Shown here: one piece after another, positions 14,241-28,225 of the stretch | Numbering within the stretch: the stretch's first letter is position 1 | Layout: every line of letters begins with the position of its first letter | Assembly: GCA_947650365.1 (NCBI GenBank) | Contig: OX393552.1 | Span: forward strand, 46,888,999 to 46,952,998 | Source: Chamaelirium japonicum | Lineage: Eukaryota; Streptophyta; Magnoliopsida; Liliales; Melanthiaceae | Length of the DNA stretch: 64,000 nucleotides | Reading direction: 5' to 3' | Program-made: the position numbers and the translations under genes | Notes under the pieces: generated by a model | What the model saw: the letters and a program-made list of their open reading frames with translations, nothing else | The model's database searches: none | Told to the model about the DNA's origin: nothing

Positions 14241-15395
14241 TCATGTGAATGAATTAAAATGGATCGTACAAATGAATTAGAATGGATCGTGCGAATGAAT
14301 TAGAATGGATCGTACGAACGAATTAGAATGGATCGTACGAACGAATTAGAATGGATCATACGAACGAATTAGAATGGATCGTACGAATGAATTAGAATCG
14401 ATATATTCGTGCGAATGAATTAGAATGGATCGTGCGAATGAATTAGAATGGATCATACGAATGAATTAGAATGGATACATTTGTAAGAATGAATTAGAAT
14501 GGATCGTATGATCCATTCTAATTCATTCGTACGATCCATTCTAATTCATTTGCATGATCCTTTCTAATTCATTCCTATGATCCATTCTAATTCATTCGTA
14601 CGATCAATTCTAATTCATTCGCACGATCCATTCTAATTCATTCGCACAATCCGTTCTAATTCATTCGCAAAATCCATTCTAATTCATTCGTACGAATGTA
14701 TCCATTCTACTTTATTCATACGATCCAGTCTAATTCATTCGTACGATCCATTCTAATTCATTCGCACGAATGTATCCATTCTAATTCATTCGTACGATCC
14801 ATTCTAATTCGTTCGTACGATCCATTCTAATTCGTTCGTACGATCCATTCTAATTCATTCGTACGATCCATTCTAATCCAATCGTATGATCCATTCTAAT
14901 TCATTCGTACAAATGAATTAGAATGGATCGTACGAATGAATTAGAATGGATTGTGCGAATGAATTAGAATGGATCGTGCGAATGAATTAGAATGGATAGT
15001 ATGAATGAATAAGAATGGATCGTACGAATGAATTAGAATGGATCATGCGAATGAATTAGAATAGATCGTACGAATGAATTAGAATGGATAGTACGAATAA
15101 ATTAGAATGGATCGTGCGAATGAATTAGAATGGATCGTACGAATGAATTAGAATGGATCTACCAAATGAATTAGAATGGATCGTACGAATGAATTAGAAT
15201 GAATCATCCGAATGAATTAGAATGGATCATACGAATGAATTAGAATGGATCGTACGAATGAATTTGAATGGATCGTGCGAATGAAGTAGAATGAATCGTA
15301 CGAATGAATTAGAATGGATCGTACGAATGGATTAGAATGGGTCGTACGAATGGATTAGAATGGATCGTACGAATGAATTAGAATGGATCATACAA
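14241..15395. repeat. Higher-order unit A, 3' part (matches 3532-4708)
   Basis: It begins colinear with unit A at TCATGTGAATGAATTAAAAT (14241, equivalent to 3532). It continues through a - block at 14511-14904 and the return to + at TCGTACAAATG (14905, equivalent to 4241), and ends where the next full copy starts at 15396. Offsets drift by multiples of 23 bp, indicating gain or loss of whole monomers. Confidence 0.7.
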
Positions 15396-18300
15396 ATGAA
15401 TTAGAAAGGTTACATTTGTGCGAATGAATTAGAATGGATCGTACGAATGAATTAGAATAGATCATACGAATGAATTAGAATGGATACATTTGTGCGAATG
15501 AATTAGAATGGATCGTGCGAATGAATTAGAATGGATCGTACGAATGAATTAGAATAGATCGTACGAATGAACTAGAATGGATCGTACGAACGAATTAGAA
15601 TGGATCGTACGAATGAATTAGAATGGATACATTCGAGCAAATGAATTAGAATGGATCGTACGAATGAATTAGAATGGATCATAGGAATGAATTAGAATGG
15701 ATCGTGCAAATGAATTAGAATGGATACATTTGTGCGAATGAATTAGAATGGATCGTAGGAATGAATTAGAATGGATCGTACGAATGAATTAGAATGGTTA
15801 TATTCGTGCGAATGAATTAGAATGGATCGTACGAATGGATTAGAATGGATCGTAAGAATGGATTAGAATGGATCGTAAAAATGAATTAGAAAGGTTATAT
15901 TTGTGAGAATGAATTAAAATGGATCGTACGAATGAATTAGAATGGATCGTACGAATGGATTAGAATGGATCGTACGAATGAATTAGAATGGATTGTGCGA
16001 ATGAATTAGAATGGATCGTATGAATGAATTAGAATAGTTACATTCGTGCGAACGAATTAGAATGGATCGTACGAATGGTTTAGAATGGATAATACGAATG
16101 GATTAGAAAGGATACATTCGAGCGAATGAATTAGAATGGATCGTACGAATGGATTAGAATGGATCGTACGAATGGATTAGAATGGATCGTACGAATGGAT
16201 TAGAATGGATTGTACAAATGGATTAGAATGGATCATACAAATGAATTAGAAAGGTTACATTCGTGAGAATGAATTAGAATAGATCGTGCGAATAAATTAG
16301 AATTAATCATACAAATGGATTAGAATGGATCGTACGAATGAATTAGAATGGATCGTATGAATAAATTAGAATGGATCATGCGAATGAATTAGAATGAATC
16401 GTACGAATGGATTAGAATGGATCGTACGAACGGATTAGAACGCATTGTATGAACAAATTAGAATAGATACATTTGTGCGATTGAATTAGATTGCATCGTA
16501 TGAATGAATTTTAATGGATTGTACGAATGAATTAGAATGGATCGTACGAATGAATTAGAATGGATCATGCGAATGAATTAGAATAGATCGTACGAATGAA
16601 TTAGAATGGATCGTGCGAACGAATTAGAATGGATCGTATGAACGAATTAGAATGGATCGTACGAATGAATTAGAATGGATACATTCGAGCGAATGAATTT
16701 GAAAGGATCGTACGAATGAATTAGAATGGATCATAGGAATGAATTAGAATGGATCGTGCAAATGAATTAGAATGGATACATTTGTGCGAATGAATTAGAA
16801 TGGATCGTAGGAATGCATTAGAATGGATCATACGAATGAATTAGAATGGTTACATTCGTGCGAATGGATTAGAATGGATCGTACGAATGGATTAGAATGG
16901 ATCGTACGAATGGATTAGAATGGATCGTACGAATGAATTAGAATGGATCGTACAAATGAATTAGAAAGGTTACATTTGTGAGAATGAATTAGAATGGATC
17001 GTACGAATGGATTAGAATGGATCGTATGAATGGATTAGAATGGATCGTAGGAATGGATTAGAATGGATCGTACGAATGGATTAGAATTGATCGTACGAAC
17101 GAATTAGAATGGATCATACGAACGAATTAGAATGGATCGTACGAATGAATTAGAATGGATACATTCGAGTGAATGAATTAGAATGGATCGTACAAATGAA
17201 TTAGAATGGATCATAGGAATGAATTAAAATGGATCGTGCAAATGAAATAGAATGGATACATTCGTGCGAATGAATTAGAATGGATACATTCGTGCGAATG
17301 AATTAGAATGGATCGTAGGAATTAATTAGAATGGATCGTACGAATGAATTAGAATGGTTACATTTGTGAGAATGAATTAGAATGGATCGTACGAATGAAT
17401 TAGAATGGATCGTACGAATGAATTAGAATGGATTGTGCGAATGAATTAGAATAGATCGTATGAATGAATAAGAATGGATCGTACGAATGAATTAGAATGG
17501 ATCGTGCGAATGAATTAGAATGAATCGTACGAATGCATTAGAATGGATCGTACGAATGAATTAGAATGAATCGTACGATCCATTCTAATTTATTCGTCCG
17601 ATCCATTCTAATTCATTCGTGCGAATGAATTAGAGTGGATACATTCGAGCGAATGAATTAGAACGCATTGTACGAATGAATTAGAATGGATCATGTGAAT
17701 GAATTAAAATGGATCGTACAAATGAATTAGAATGGATCATGCGAATGAATTAGAATGGATCGTACGAACGAATTAGAATGGATCGTACGAACGAATTTGA
17801 ATGGATCGTACGAATGAATTAGAATGGATCGTACGAATGGATTAGAATGGATCGTACGAATGGATTAGAATGGATCGTACGAATGCATTAGAATGGATCG
17901 TACGAATGCATTAGAATGGATACATTCGTGAGAATGAATTAGAATGGATCATAGGAATGAATTAGAATGGATCGTACGAATGGATTAGAATGGATCGTAC
18001 GAATGAATTAGAATGGATCATACGAATGAATTAGAAAGGTTACATTCGTGAGGATGAATTAGAATGGATCGTACGAATGAATTAGAATGGATACATTCGT
18101 GCGAATGAATTAGAATGTATCGGACGAATGAATTAGAATGGATTGTACGATTCATTCTAATTCATTCGTACGATCCATTCTAATGCATTCGTACGATTCA
18201 TTCTAATTCATTCGCACGATCTATTCTAATTCATTCGTACAAATGGATTAGAAAGGTTACATTTGTGAGAATGAATTAGAATGGATCGTACAAATGGATT

Positions 18301-20057
18301 AGAATGGATCGTACGAATGGATTAGAATTGATCGTACGAACGAATTAGAATAGATCGTACGAACGAATTAGAATGGATCGTACGAATGAATTAGAATGGA
18401 TACATTCGAGCGAATGAATTAGAATGGATCGTACAAATGAATTAGAATGGATCATAGGAATGAATTAGAATGGATCGTGCAAATGAATTAGAATGGATAC
18501 ATTCGTGCGAATGAATTAGAATGGATCGTAGGAATAAATTAGAATGGATCGTACGAATGAATTAGAATAGTTACATTTGTGAGAATGAATTAGAATGGAT
18601 CGTACGAATGAATTAGAATGGATCGTACGAATGAATTAGAATGGATTGTGCGAATGAATTAGAATGGATCGTATGAATGAATAAGAATGGATCGTACGAA
18701 TGAATTAGAATGGATCGTGCGAATGAATTAGAATGAATCATACGAATGCATTAGAATGGATCGTACGAATGAATTAGAATGAATCGTACGATCCATTCTA
18801 ATTTATTCGTCCGATCCATTCTAATTCATTCGTGCGAATGAATTAGAATGGATATATTCGAGCGAATGAATTAGAACACATTGTACGAATGAATTAGAAT
18901 GGATCATGTGAATGAATTAAAATGGATCGTACAAATGAATTAGAATGGATCGTGTGAATGAATTAGAATGGATCGTACGAACGAATTAGAATGGATCGTA
19001 CGAACGAATTAGAATGGATCGTACGAATGAATTAGAATCGATATATTCGTGCGAATGAATTAGAATGGATCGTGCGAATGAATTAGAATGGATCATACGA
19101 ATGAATTAGAATGGATACATTTGTGAGAATGAATTAGAATGGGTCGTACAATCCATTCTAATTCATTCGTACGATTCATCTAATTTTTTTGCACGATCCA
19201 TTCTAATTCATTCCTATGATCCATTCTAATTCATTCGTACGATCCATTCTAATTCATTCGTACGATCCATTCTAATACATTCGCACGATCTATTCTAATT
19301 CATTCGCACAATCCGTTCTAATTCATTCGCACAATCCATTCTAATTCATTCGCACGAATGTATCCATTCTAATTTATTCGTACGATCCAGTCTAATTCAT
19401 TCATACGATCCATTCTAATTCATTCGCACGAATGTATCCATTCTAATTCATTCGTACGATCCATTCTAATTTATTCATATGATCCATTCTAATTCGTTCG
19501 TACGATCCATTCTAATTCATTCGTACGATCCATTCTAATTCATTCGTACGATCCATTCTAATCCATTCGTACGATCCATTCTAATTCATTCGTACAAATG
19601 AATTAGAATGGATCGTACGAATGAATTAGAATGGATTGTGCGAATGAATTAGAATGGATCGTGCGAATGAATTAGAATGGATCGTACGAATGAATTAGAA
19701 TGGATCATGCGAATGAATTAGAATAGATCGTACGAATGAATTAGAATGGATAGTATGAATAAATTAGAATGGATCGTGCGAATGAATTAGAATGGATCGT
19801 ACGAATGAATTAGAATGGATCCACCGAATGAATTAGAATGGATCGTACGAATGAATTAGAATGAATCATCCGAATGAAATAGAATGGATCATACGAGTGA
19901 ATTAGAATGGATCGTATGAATGAATTAGAATTGATCATGCGAATGAATTAGAATGAATCGTACGAATGAATTAGAATGGATCGTACGAATGGATTAGAAT
20001 GGGTCATGCGAATGGATTAGAATGGATCGTAGGAGTGAACTAGAATGGATCATACAA
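15396..20057 (+). repeat. Higher-order unit A, copy 3 (about 4.66 kb)
   Basis: It is colinear with 1-4708. Offsets are 15395 at position 1 and at 2181, 15372 at 1067 and 3417, and 15349 at 4241 and 4471. Steps of 23 bp show whole-monomer indels. The four short - blocks of copy 1 are all present (about 17576-17620, 18146-18240, 18789-18832 and 19149-19592), so the orientation pattern was copied with the sequence. Confidence 0.8.
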
Positions 20058-22441
20058 ATGAATTAGAAAGGTTACATTTGTGCGAAAGAATTAGAATGGA
20101 TCATACGAATGAATTAGAATAGATCGTACGAATGAATTAGAATGGATCGTGTGAATGAATTAGAATGGATCGTACGAATAAATTAGAATGGATCGTACGA
20201 ATGAATTAGAATGGATCGTACGAACGAATTAGAATGGATCGTACGAATGAATTAGAATGGATACATTCGAGCAAATGAATTAGAATGGATCGTACGAATG
20301 AATTAGAATGGATCATAGGAATGAATTAGAATGGATCGTGCAAATGAATTAGAATGGATATTTTTGTGCGAATGAATTAGAATGGATCGTAGGAATGAAT
20401 TAGAATGGATCGTACGAATGAATTAGAATGGTTATATTCGTGCGAATGAATTAGAATGGATCGTACGAATGGATTAGAATGGATCGTACGAATGAATTAG
20501 AATGGATCGTACAAATGAATTAGAAAGGTTATATTTGTGAGAATGAATTTGAATGGACTGTACGAATGAATTAGAATGGATCTTACGAATGGATTAGAAT
20601 GGATCGTACGAATGAATTAGAATGGATTGTGCGAATGAATTAGAATGGATCGTATGAATGAATTAGAATAGTTACATTCGTGCGAACGAATTAGAATGGA
20701 TCGTACGAATGGTTTAGAATGGATTGTACGAATGGATTAGAATGGATCGTACGAATGAATTAGAATGGATATATTCGAGCGAATGAATTAGAATGGATCG
20801 TACGAATGAATTAGAATGGATCGTACGAATGGATTAGAATGGATCGTACGAATGGATTAGAATGGATCGTACGTATGGATTAGAATGGATCATACAAATG
20901 AATTAGAAAGGTTACATTCATGAGAATTAGTTAGAATGGATCGTGCGAATGAATTAGAATTGATCATACGAATGGATTAGAATGGATCATACGAATGAAT
21001 TAGAATGGATCGTATGAATAAATTAGACTGGATCATGCGAATGAATTAGAATGAATCGTACGAATGGATTAGAATGGATCGTACGAATGGATTAGAACGC
21101 ATTGTATGAACGAATTAGAATATATACATTTGTGCGATTAAATTAGATTGCATCGTATGAATGAATTTTAATGGATTGTACGAATGAATTAGAATGGATT
21201 GTACGAATGAATTAGAATGGATTATGTGAATGAATTAGAATAGATCGTACAAATGAATTAGAATGGATCGTGCGAACGAATTAGAATGGATCGTATGAAC
21301 GAATTAGAATAGATCGTACGAATGAATTAGAATGGATACATTCGAGCGAATGAATTAGAATGGATCGTACGAATGAATTAGAATGGATCATAGGAATAAA
21401 TTAGAATGGATCGTGCAAATGAATTAGAATGGATATATTTGTGCGAATGAATTAGAATGGATCGTAGGAATGTATTAGAATGGATCGTACGAATGAATTA
21501 GAATGGTTACTTTCGTGCGAATGGATTAGAATGGATCGTACGAATGGATTAGAATGGATCGTACGAATGAATTATAATGGATCGTACAAATGAATTAGAA
21601 AGGTTATATTTGTGAGAATGAATTAGAATTGATCGTACGAATGGATTAGAATGGATCGTACGAATGGATTAGAATAGATCGTATGAATGGATTAGAATGG
21701 TTCATACGAATGGATTAGAATTGATCGTACGAATGAATTACAATGGATCGTATGAACGAATTAGAATGGATCGTACGAATGAATTAGAATGGATACATTC
21801 GAGCGAATGAATTTGAATGGATCGTACAAATGAATTAGAATGGATCATAGGAATGAATTACAATGGATCGTGCAAATGAATTAGAATGGATACATTCGTG
21901 CGAATGAATTAGAATGGACCGTAGGAATAAATTAGAATGGATCGGACGAATGTATCCATTCTAATTCATTTATACGATCCATTCTAATTCATTCGTACGA
22001 TCCATTCTAATTCATTCGCATGAATATATCTATTCTAATTCATTCGTATGATCCATTCTAATTTATTCGCACAATCTATTCTAATTCATTCGTAAGATTC
22101 ATTCTAATTCATTTGTACGATCCATTTTAATTCATTCGCATGATCCATTCTAATTCATTCGTATGATACATTCGTGCGAATGAATTAGAATGGATCGTAC
22201 GAATGAATTAGAATGGATCGTACGAATGAATTAGAATAGATCGTGCGAATAAATTAGAATGGATCATACGACTGAATTAGAATAGATATATTCATGCGAA
22301 TGAATTAGAATGGATCGTACGAATGAATTAGAATGGATCGTGAGAATGAATTAGAATGGATCGTATGAATAAATTAGAATGGATCGTACGATCATGCGAA
22401 TGGATTAGAACGCATTGTACGATCCATTCTAATGAATTAGT
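20058..22441 (+). repeat. Higher-order unit A, copy 4 (partial)
   Basis: Colinear with 4709-7142 at offsets 15349 then about 15299, the loss being 51 bp (one 23-mer plus one 28-mer). It has the same GATCGGACGAATGTATCC switch (21940, equivalent to 6641), the same - block at 21946-22168, and the same odd end GAATTAGTAC (near 22440), after which the two copies diverge. Copies 3 and 4 together duplicate 1-7142 as one piece of about 7.05 kb. Confidence 0.8.
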
Positions 22442-25400
22442 ACAATGCGTTCTAATTCATTCGCTCGAATGTATGCATTCTAATTCATTCGCACGAATAA
22501 ATTAGAATGGATCGTACGATTCATTCTAATTCATTCGTACGATCCATTCTAATGCATTCGTATGATTCATTCTAATTCATTCGCATGATCCATTCTAATT
22601 CATTCGTACGATCCATTCTTATTCACTCATACGATCCATTCTAATTCATTCGCACAATCCATTCTAATTCATTCGTATGATCCATTCTAATTCATTCTCA
22701 CAAATGTAACCTTTCTAATTCTTTCGTACGATCCATTCTAATCCATTCGTACGATCCATTCTAATCCATTCGTATGATCCATTCAAATTCATTCGCACGA
22801 ATGTAACCATTCTAATTCGTTCGTATAATCCATTCTAATTCATTCGCCTAATCCATTCTAATTCATTCGCACAAATGTATCCATTCTAATTCATTCGTAC
22901 AATCCATTCTAATTCATTCGCATGATCCATTCTAATTCATTTGTACGATCCATTCTAATTCATTTGTACGATCCATTCTAATTCATTCGCACAAATGTAT
23001 CCATTCTAATTTATTCGTACGATCCATTCTAATTCATTCTCACGAATTTATCATACGAATGAATTAGAAAGAATCATACGAACGAATTCGAATGGATCGT
23101 GCGAATGAATTAGAAAGGATCGTACGGATGAATTAGAATGGATCGTACGAATGGATTAGAATGGATCATAGTAATGAATTAGAATGGATCGTGCAAATGA
23201 ATTAGAATGGATACATTCGTGCGAATGAATTAGAATGGATCGTACGAATGAATTAGAATAGATCGTATGAATGGATTAGAATGGATACATTTGTGAGAAT
23301 GAATTAGAATGGATCGTACGAATGTATCCATTCTAATTTATTCGTACGATCCATTCTAATCCATTCGTACGATCCATTCTAATTCATTCATACGATCCAT
23401 TCTAATCCATTCGTACGATTCATTCTAATTCATTCGTATGATCCATTCTAACTCATTCGGTGGATCCATTCTAATTCATTCGTACGATCCATTCTAATTC
23501 ATTCGCATGATCCATTCTAATTCATTCGTACGATCCATTCTAATTCATTCGCACGATCCATTCTAATTCATTCGCACGATCCATTCTAATTCATTCTCAC
23601 GAATGTAACCTTTCTAATTCATTTGTATGATCCATTCTAATTCATTCGTACGATCCATTCTAATCCATTCGTACGATCCATTCTAATCCATTCGTACGAT
23701 CCATTCTAATACATTCGTACGATCCATTCTAATTCATTCGCATGAATGTATCCATTCTAATTTATTCGTACGATCCAGTCTAATTCATTCGTATGATCCA
23801 TTGTAATTCATTCGCACGAATGTATCCATTCTAATTCATTCGTACGATCCATTCTAATTCATTCGCATTATCCATTCTAACTCATTCGGTGGATCCATTC
23901 TAATTCATTCGTACGATCCATTCTAATTCATTCGCACGATCCATTCTAATTTATTCGTATGATCCATTCTAATTCATTCGTACGATCCATTCTAATTCAT
24001 TCGTAAGATCAATTCTAATTCATTCGCACGATCCATTCTAATTCATTCGTACAATCCATTCTAATTCATTCGCACGATCCAAACTAATTCATTCGTCCGA
24101 TCCATTCTAATTCATTCGCACGAATGTATCCATTCTAATTCATTCGAACAATCCATTCTAATTCATTCGCACGATGCATTCTAATTCATTCGTATGATCC
24201 ATTCTAATTCATTACTAGGATCTATTCTAATTCATTCGCTCGAATGTATCCATTCTAATTCATTTGCACGATCCATTCTAATTCATTCCTATGATCCATT
24301 CTAATTCATTCGTTCGAGCGAATGAATTAGAATAGATCGTAGGAATGAATTAGAATGGATCATGCGAATGAATTAGAATAGATCGTACGAATGAATTAGA
24401 ATGGATCGTACGAATAAATTAGAATGGATCGTGCGAATGAATTAGAATGGATCGTATGAATGAATTAGAATGGATCCACCGAATGAATTAGAATGAATCG
24501 TACGAATGAATTAGAATGGATCGTAGAAATGAATTAGAATGGATACATTCGTACGAATGAATTAGAATGGATCGTATGAACGAGTTAGAATTGATTATAT
24601 GAATTAGAATGGATATATTTGTGCGAATGAATTAGAATGGATCGTACGAATGAATTAGAATGGATCGTACGAATGGATTAGAATGGATCATACGAATGGA
24701 TTAGAATGGATCATACTAATGAATTAGATTGCATTGTACGAATGAATTTGAATGGATTGTACGAATGAATTAGAATGGATCGTACGAATGAATTAGAATG
24801 GATCATGCGAATGAATTAGAAAAGATCGTACGAATGAATTAGAATGGATCGTACGAATAAATTAGAATGGATCGTGCGAATGAATTAGAATGGATCGTAT
24901 GAATGAATTAGAATGGATCGTATGAATGAATTAGAATGGATCGAACGAATGAATTAGAATGGATCGTATGAATGAATTAGAATGGATTGTGCGAATGAAT
25001 TAGAATGGATCGAACGAATGTAACCATTCTAATTCATTCCTATGATCTATTCTAATTCATTCGCTCGAATGTATCCATTCTAATTCATTAGTTTGATCCA
25101 TTCTAATTCATTCGTACGATCCATTCAAATTCATTCGCATGATCCATTCTAATTCATTCGTACGATCCATTCTAATTTATTCTCACGAATGTAACCTTTC
25201 AAATTCATTTGTATGATCCATTCTAATTCATTCGTACGATCCATTGTAATTCATTCGCACGAATCCGTTCTAATTCATTCGTACGATTCATTCTAATTCA
25301 TTCGCACGATAAATTCTAATTCATTTGCACGATCCATTCTAATTCATTCCTATGATCCATTCTAATTCGTTCGTACGATCCATTCTAATTCATTCGCTTG

Positions 25401-28225
25401 AATGTATCCATTCTAATTCATTCGTACGATCCATTCTAATTCATTTGTACGATCCATTCTAATTCATTCTCACGAATGTAACCTTTCTAATTCATTTGTA
25501 TGATCCATTCTAATTCATTCGTACGATCCATTCTAATTCATTCGCACGAATGTATCCATTCTAATACATTCGTACGATTCATTCTAATTCATTCGCACGA
25601 TCCATTCTAATTCATTTGTACGATCCATTCTTATTCATTCATACGATCCATTCTATTTCATTTGAACGAATGAATTAGAATGGATCGTACGAATGGATTA
25701 GAATGGATCGTGCGAATGAATTAGAATGGATCGTACGAATGAATTAGAATGGATCGTACGAATGAATTAGAATGGATCGTGCGAATGAATTAGAATGGAT
25801 CGTACGAATGAATTAGAATGGATACATTGGTGCGAATGAATTAGAATGGATTGTACGAATGAATTAGAATGGATCGTACGAATGAATTAGAATGGATCGT
25901 ACGAATGAATTAGAATGGATCGTACGAATGAATTAGAATAGCTTATACGAAAGAATTAGAATGAATCGTACGACTGAATTAGAATGGTTACATTCATGTG
26001 AATGAATTAGAATAGATCGTATGAATGAATTAGAATGGATCGCACGAATAAATTAGAATGGATCGTGCGAATGAATTAGAATGGATCGTACGAATGAATT
26101 AGAATGGATCGTACGAATGAATTGGAATGGATCTAACGAATGAATTAGAATGGATTGTATGAATAAATTAGAATGGATCCATTCTAATTCATTCTCACAA
26201 ATGTAACCTTTCTAATTCATTTGTACGATCATTTCTTATTCATTCGTACGATCCATTCTAATCCATTCGTTCGATCCATTCTAATCCATTCGTATGATCC
26301 ATTCTAATTCATTCGCACGAATGTATCCATTCTAATTCATTCGTACGATTCATTCTAATTCATTCGCACGTTCCATTCTAATTCATTCGTACGATCCATT
26401 CTTATTCATTCATATGATCCATTCTAATTCATTTGTACGAATGAATTACAATGGATCGTACGAATGAATTAGAATGGATCGTACGAATGAATTAGAATGG
26501 ATCGTACGAATGAATTAGAATGGATACATTCGTGCGAATGAATTAGAATGGATCGTAGGAATGAATTAGAATGGATCGTACGAATGATTTATAATGGATC
26601 GTACGAATGAATTAGAATAGATCGAACGAATGAATTAGAATGGATCGTACGAATGGATTAGAATGGATCATACGAATGGATTAGAATGGATCGTACGAAT
26701 GAATTAGAATGGATCGTACAAATGAATTAGAAAGGTTACATTTGTGAGAATGAATTAGAATGGATCATACGAGTGAATTAGAATGGATCATACGAATGGA
26801 TTAGAATGGATCGTACGAATGAATTAGAATGGATCGTACGATCCATTCTAATTCATTCGTACAATGCATTCTAATCCATTCGTACGATCCATTCTAATCC
26901 ATTCGTACGATCCATTCTAATTCATTCATACTATCCATTTTATAATAGATCATACGAATGAATTAGAATGGATCGTATGAACGAATTAGAATGGATCGTA
27001 TGAATGAATTAGAATGGATACATTCTGGTTACATTCGTGCGATTGAATTAGAATGGATCATACGAATAGATTAGAATGGATCGTACGAAAGGATTAGAAT
27101 GGATCGTATGAATGGATTAGAATGGATTGTGCGAATGAATTAGAATGGATCGTACGAATGAATTAGAATGGATCGAACGAATGAATTAGAATGGATACAT
27201 TCGAGCGTATGAATTAGAATAGATCGGAGGAATGAATTAGAATGGATTGTACGAATGAATTAGAATGGATCTAGCGTATGAATTAGAATGGTTACATTCG
27301 TGCGAATGAATTAGAATGGATCGTACGAATGAATTAGAATGGATCGTACGAATGGATTAGAATGCATTGTACGAATGAATTAGAATAGATACATTTGTGC
27401 GAATGAATTAGATTGCATCGTACGAACGAATTTGAAAGGTTACATTTGTGAGAATGAATTAGAATGGATCGTACAAATGAATTAGAATGGATCGTACGAA
27501 TGAATTAGAATGGATACATTCGTGCCAATGAATTAGAATGGATAGTAGGAATAAATTATAATGGATCGTACGAATGAATTAGAATGGTTACATTCTTGCG
27601 AACGAATTAGAATGGATCGTACGAATGAATTAGAATGGATCGGGCGAATGAATTAGAATGGATCATACGAATAAATTAGAATGGATCATACGAATCAATT
27701 AGAATGGATCGTATGAACGAATTAGAATGGATCGTACGAATGAATTAGAAAGGATCGTACGAATGAATTAGAATGGATATATTCATTCGAATGAATTAGA
27801 TTGTACGAATGTAACCTTTCTAATTCATTTGTGCGAATGCATTCTAATTCATTTGCACGATCCATTCTAATTCATTCCTATGATCCATTCTAATTCATTC
27901 GCACGATCCATTCTAATTAGAAAGGTTACATTCGAGCGAATGAAATAGAATAGATCGTAGGAATGAATTAGAATGGATCATACGAATGAATTAGAATGGA
28001 TCGTGCGAATGAATTAGAATGGATCGTATGAATGAATTTGAATGGATCGTACGAATGAATTAGAATGGTTACATTCGTGCGAATGAATTAGAATGGATCG
28101 TACGAATGAATTAGAATGGATCGTGCGAATGAATTAGAATGGATCGTACGAATGAATTAGAATGGATCGTGCGAATGAATTAGAATGAATCATACGAATC
28201 AATTAGAATAGATTATACGAATGAT
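22442..28225. repeat. Fine orientation mosaic
   Basis: Approximate blocks: - to 23050 (with a 28-bp + insert near 22497), + 23051-23325, - 23326-24310, + 24311-25020, - 25021-25665, + 25666-26178, - 26179-26432, + 26433-26840, - 26841-26940, + 26941-27795, - 27796-27925, + 27926-28225. Monomers are more diverged than in 1-22 kb. A partial 28-mer duplication (ATTCTGGTTACATTCGTGCG) sits at about 27023. No gene is seen. Confidence 0.75.
26813..26862. repeat. Perfect 50-bp palindrome at a plus/minus junction
   Basis: Same structure as the palindrome at 31773, centred at 26837/26838. It ends where the left neighbour is C and the right is A. It marks the flip from + to - at about 26838. Confidence 0.85.
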
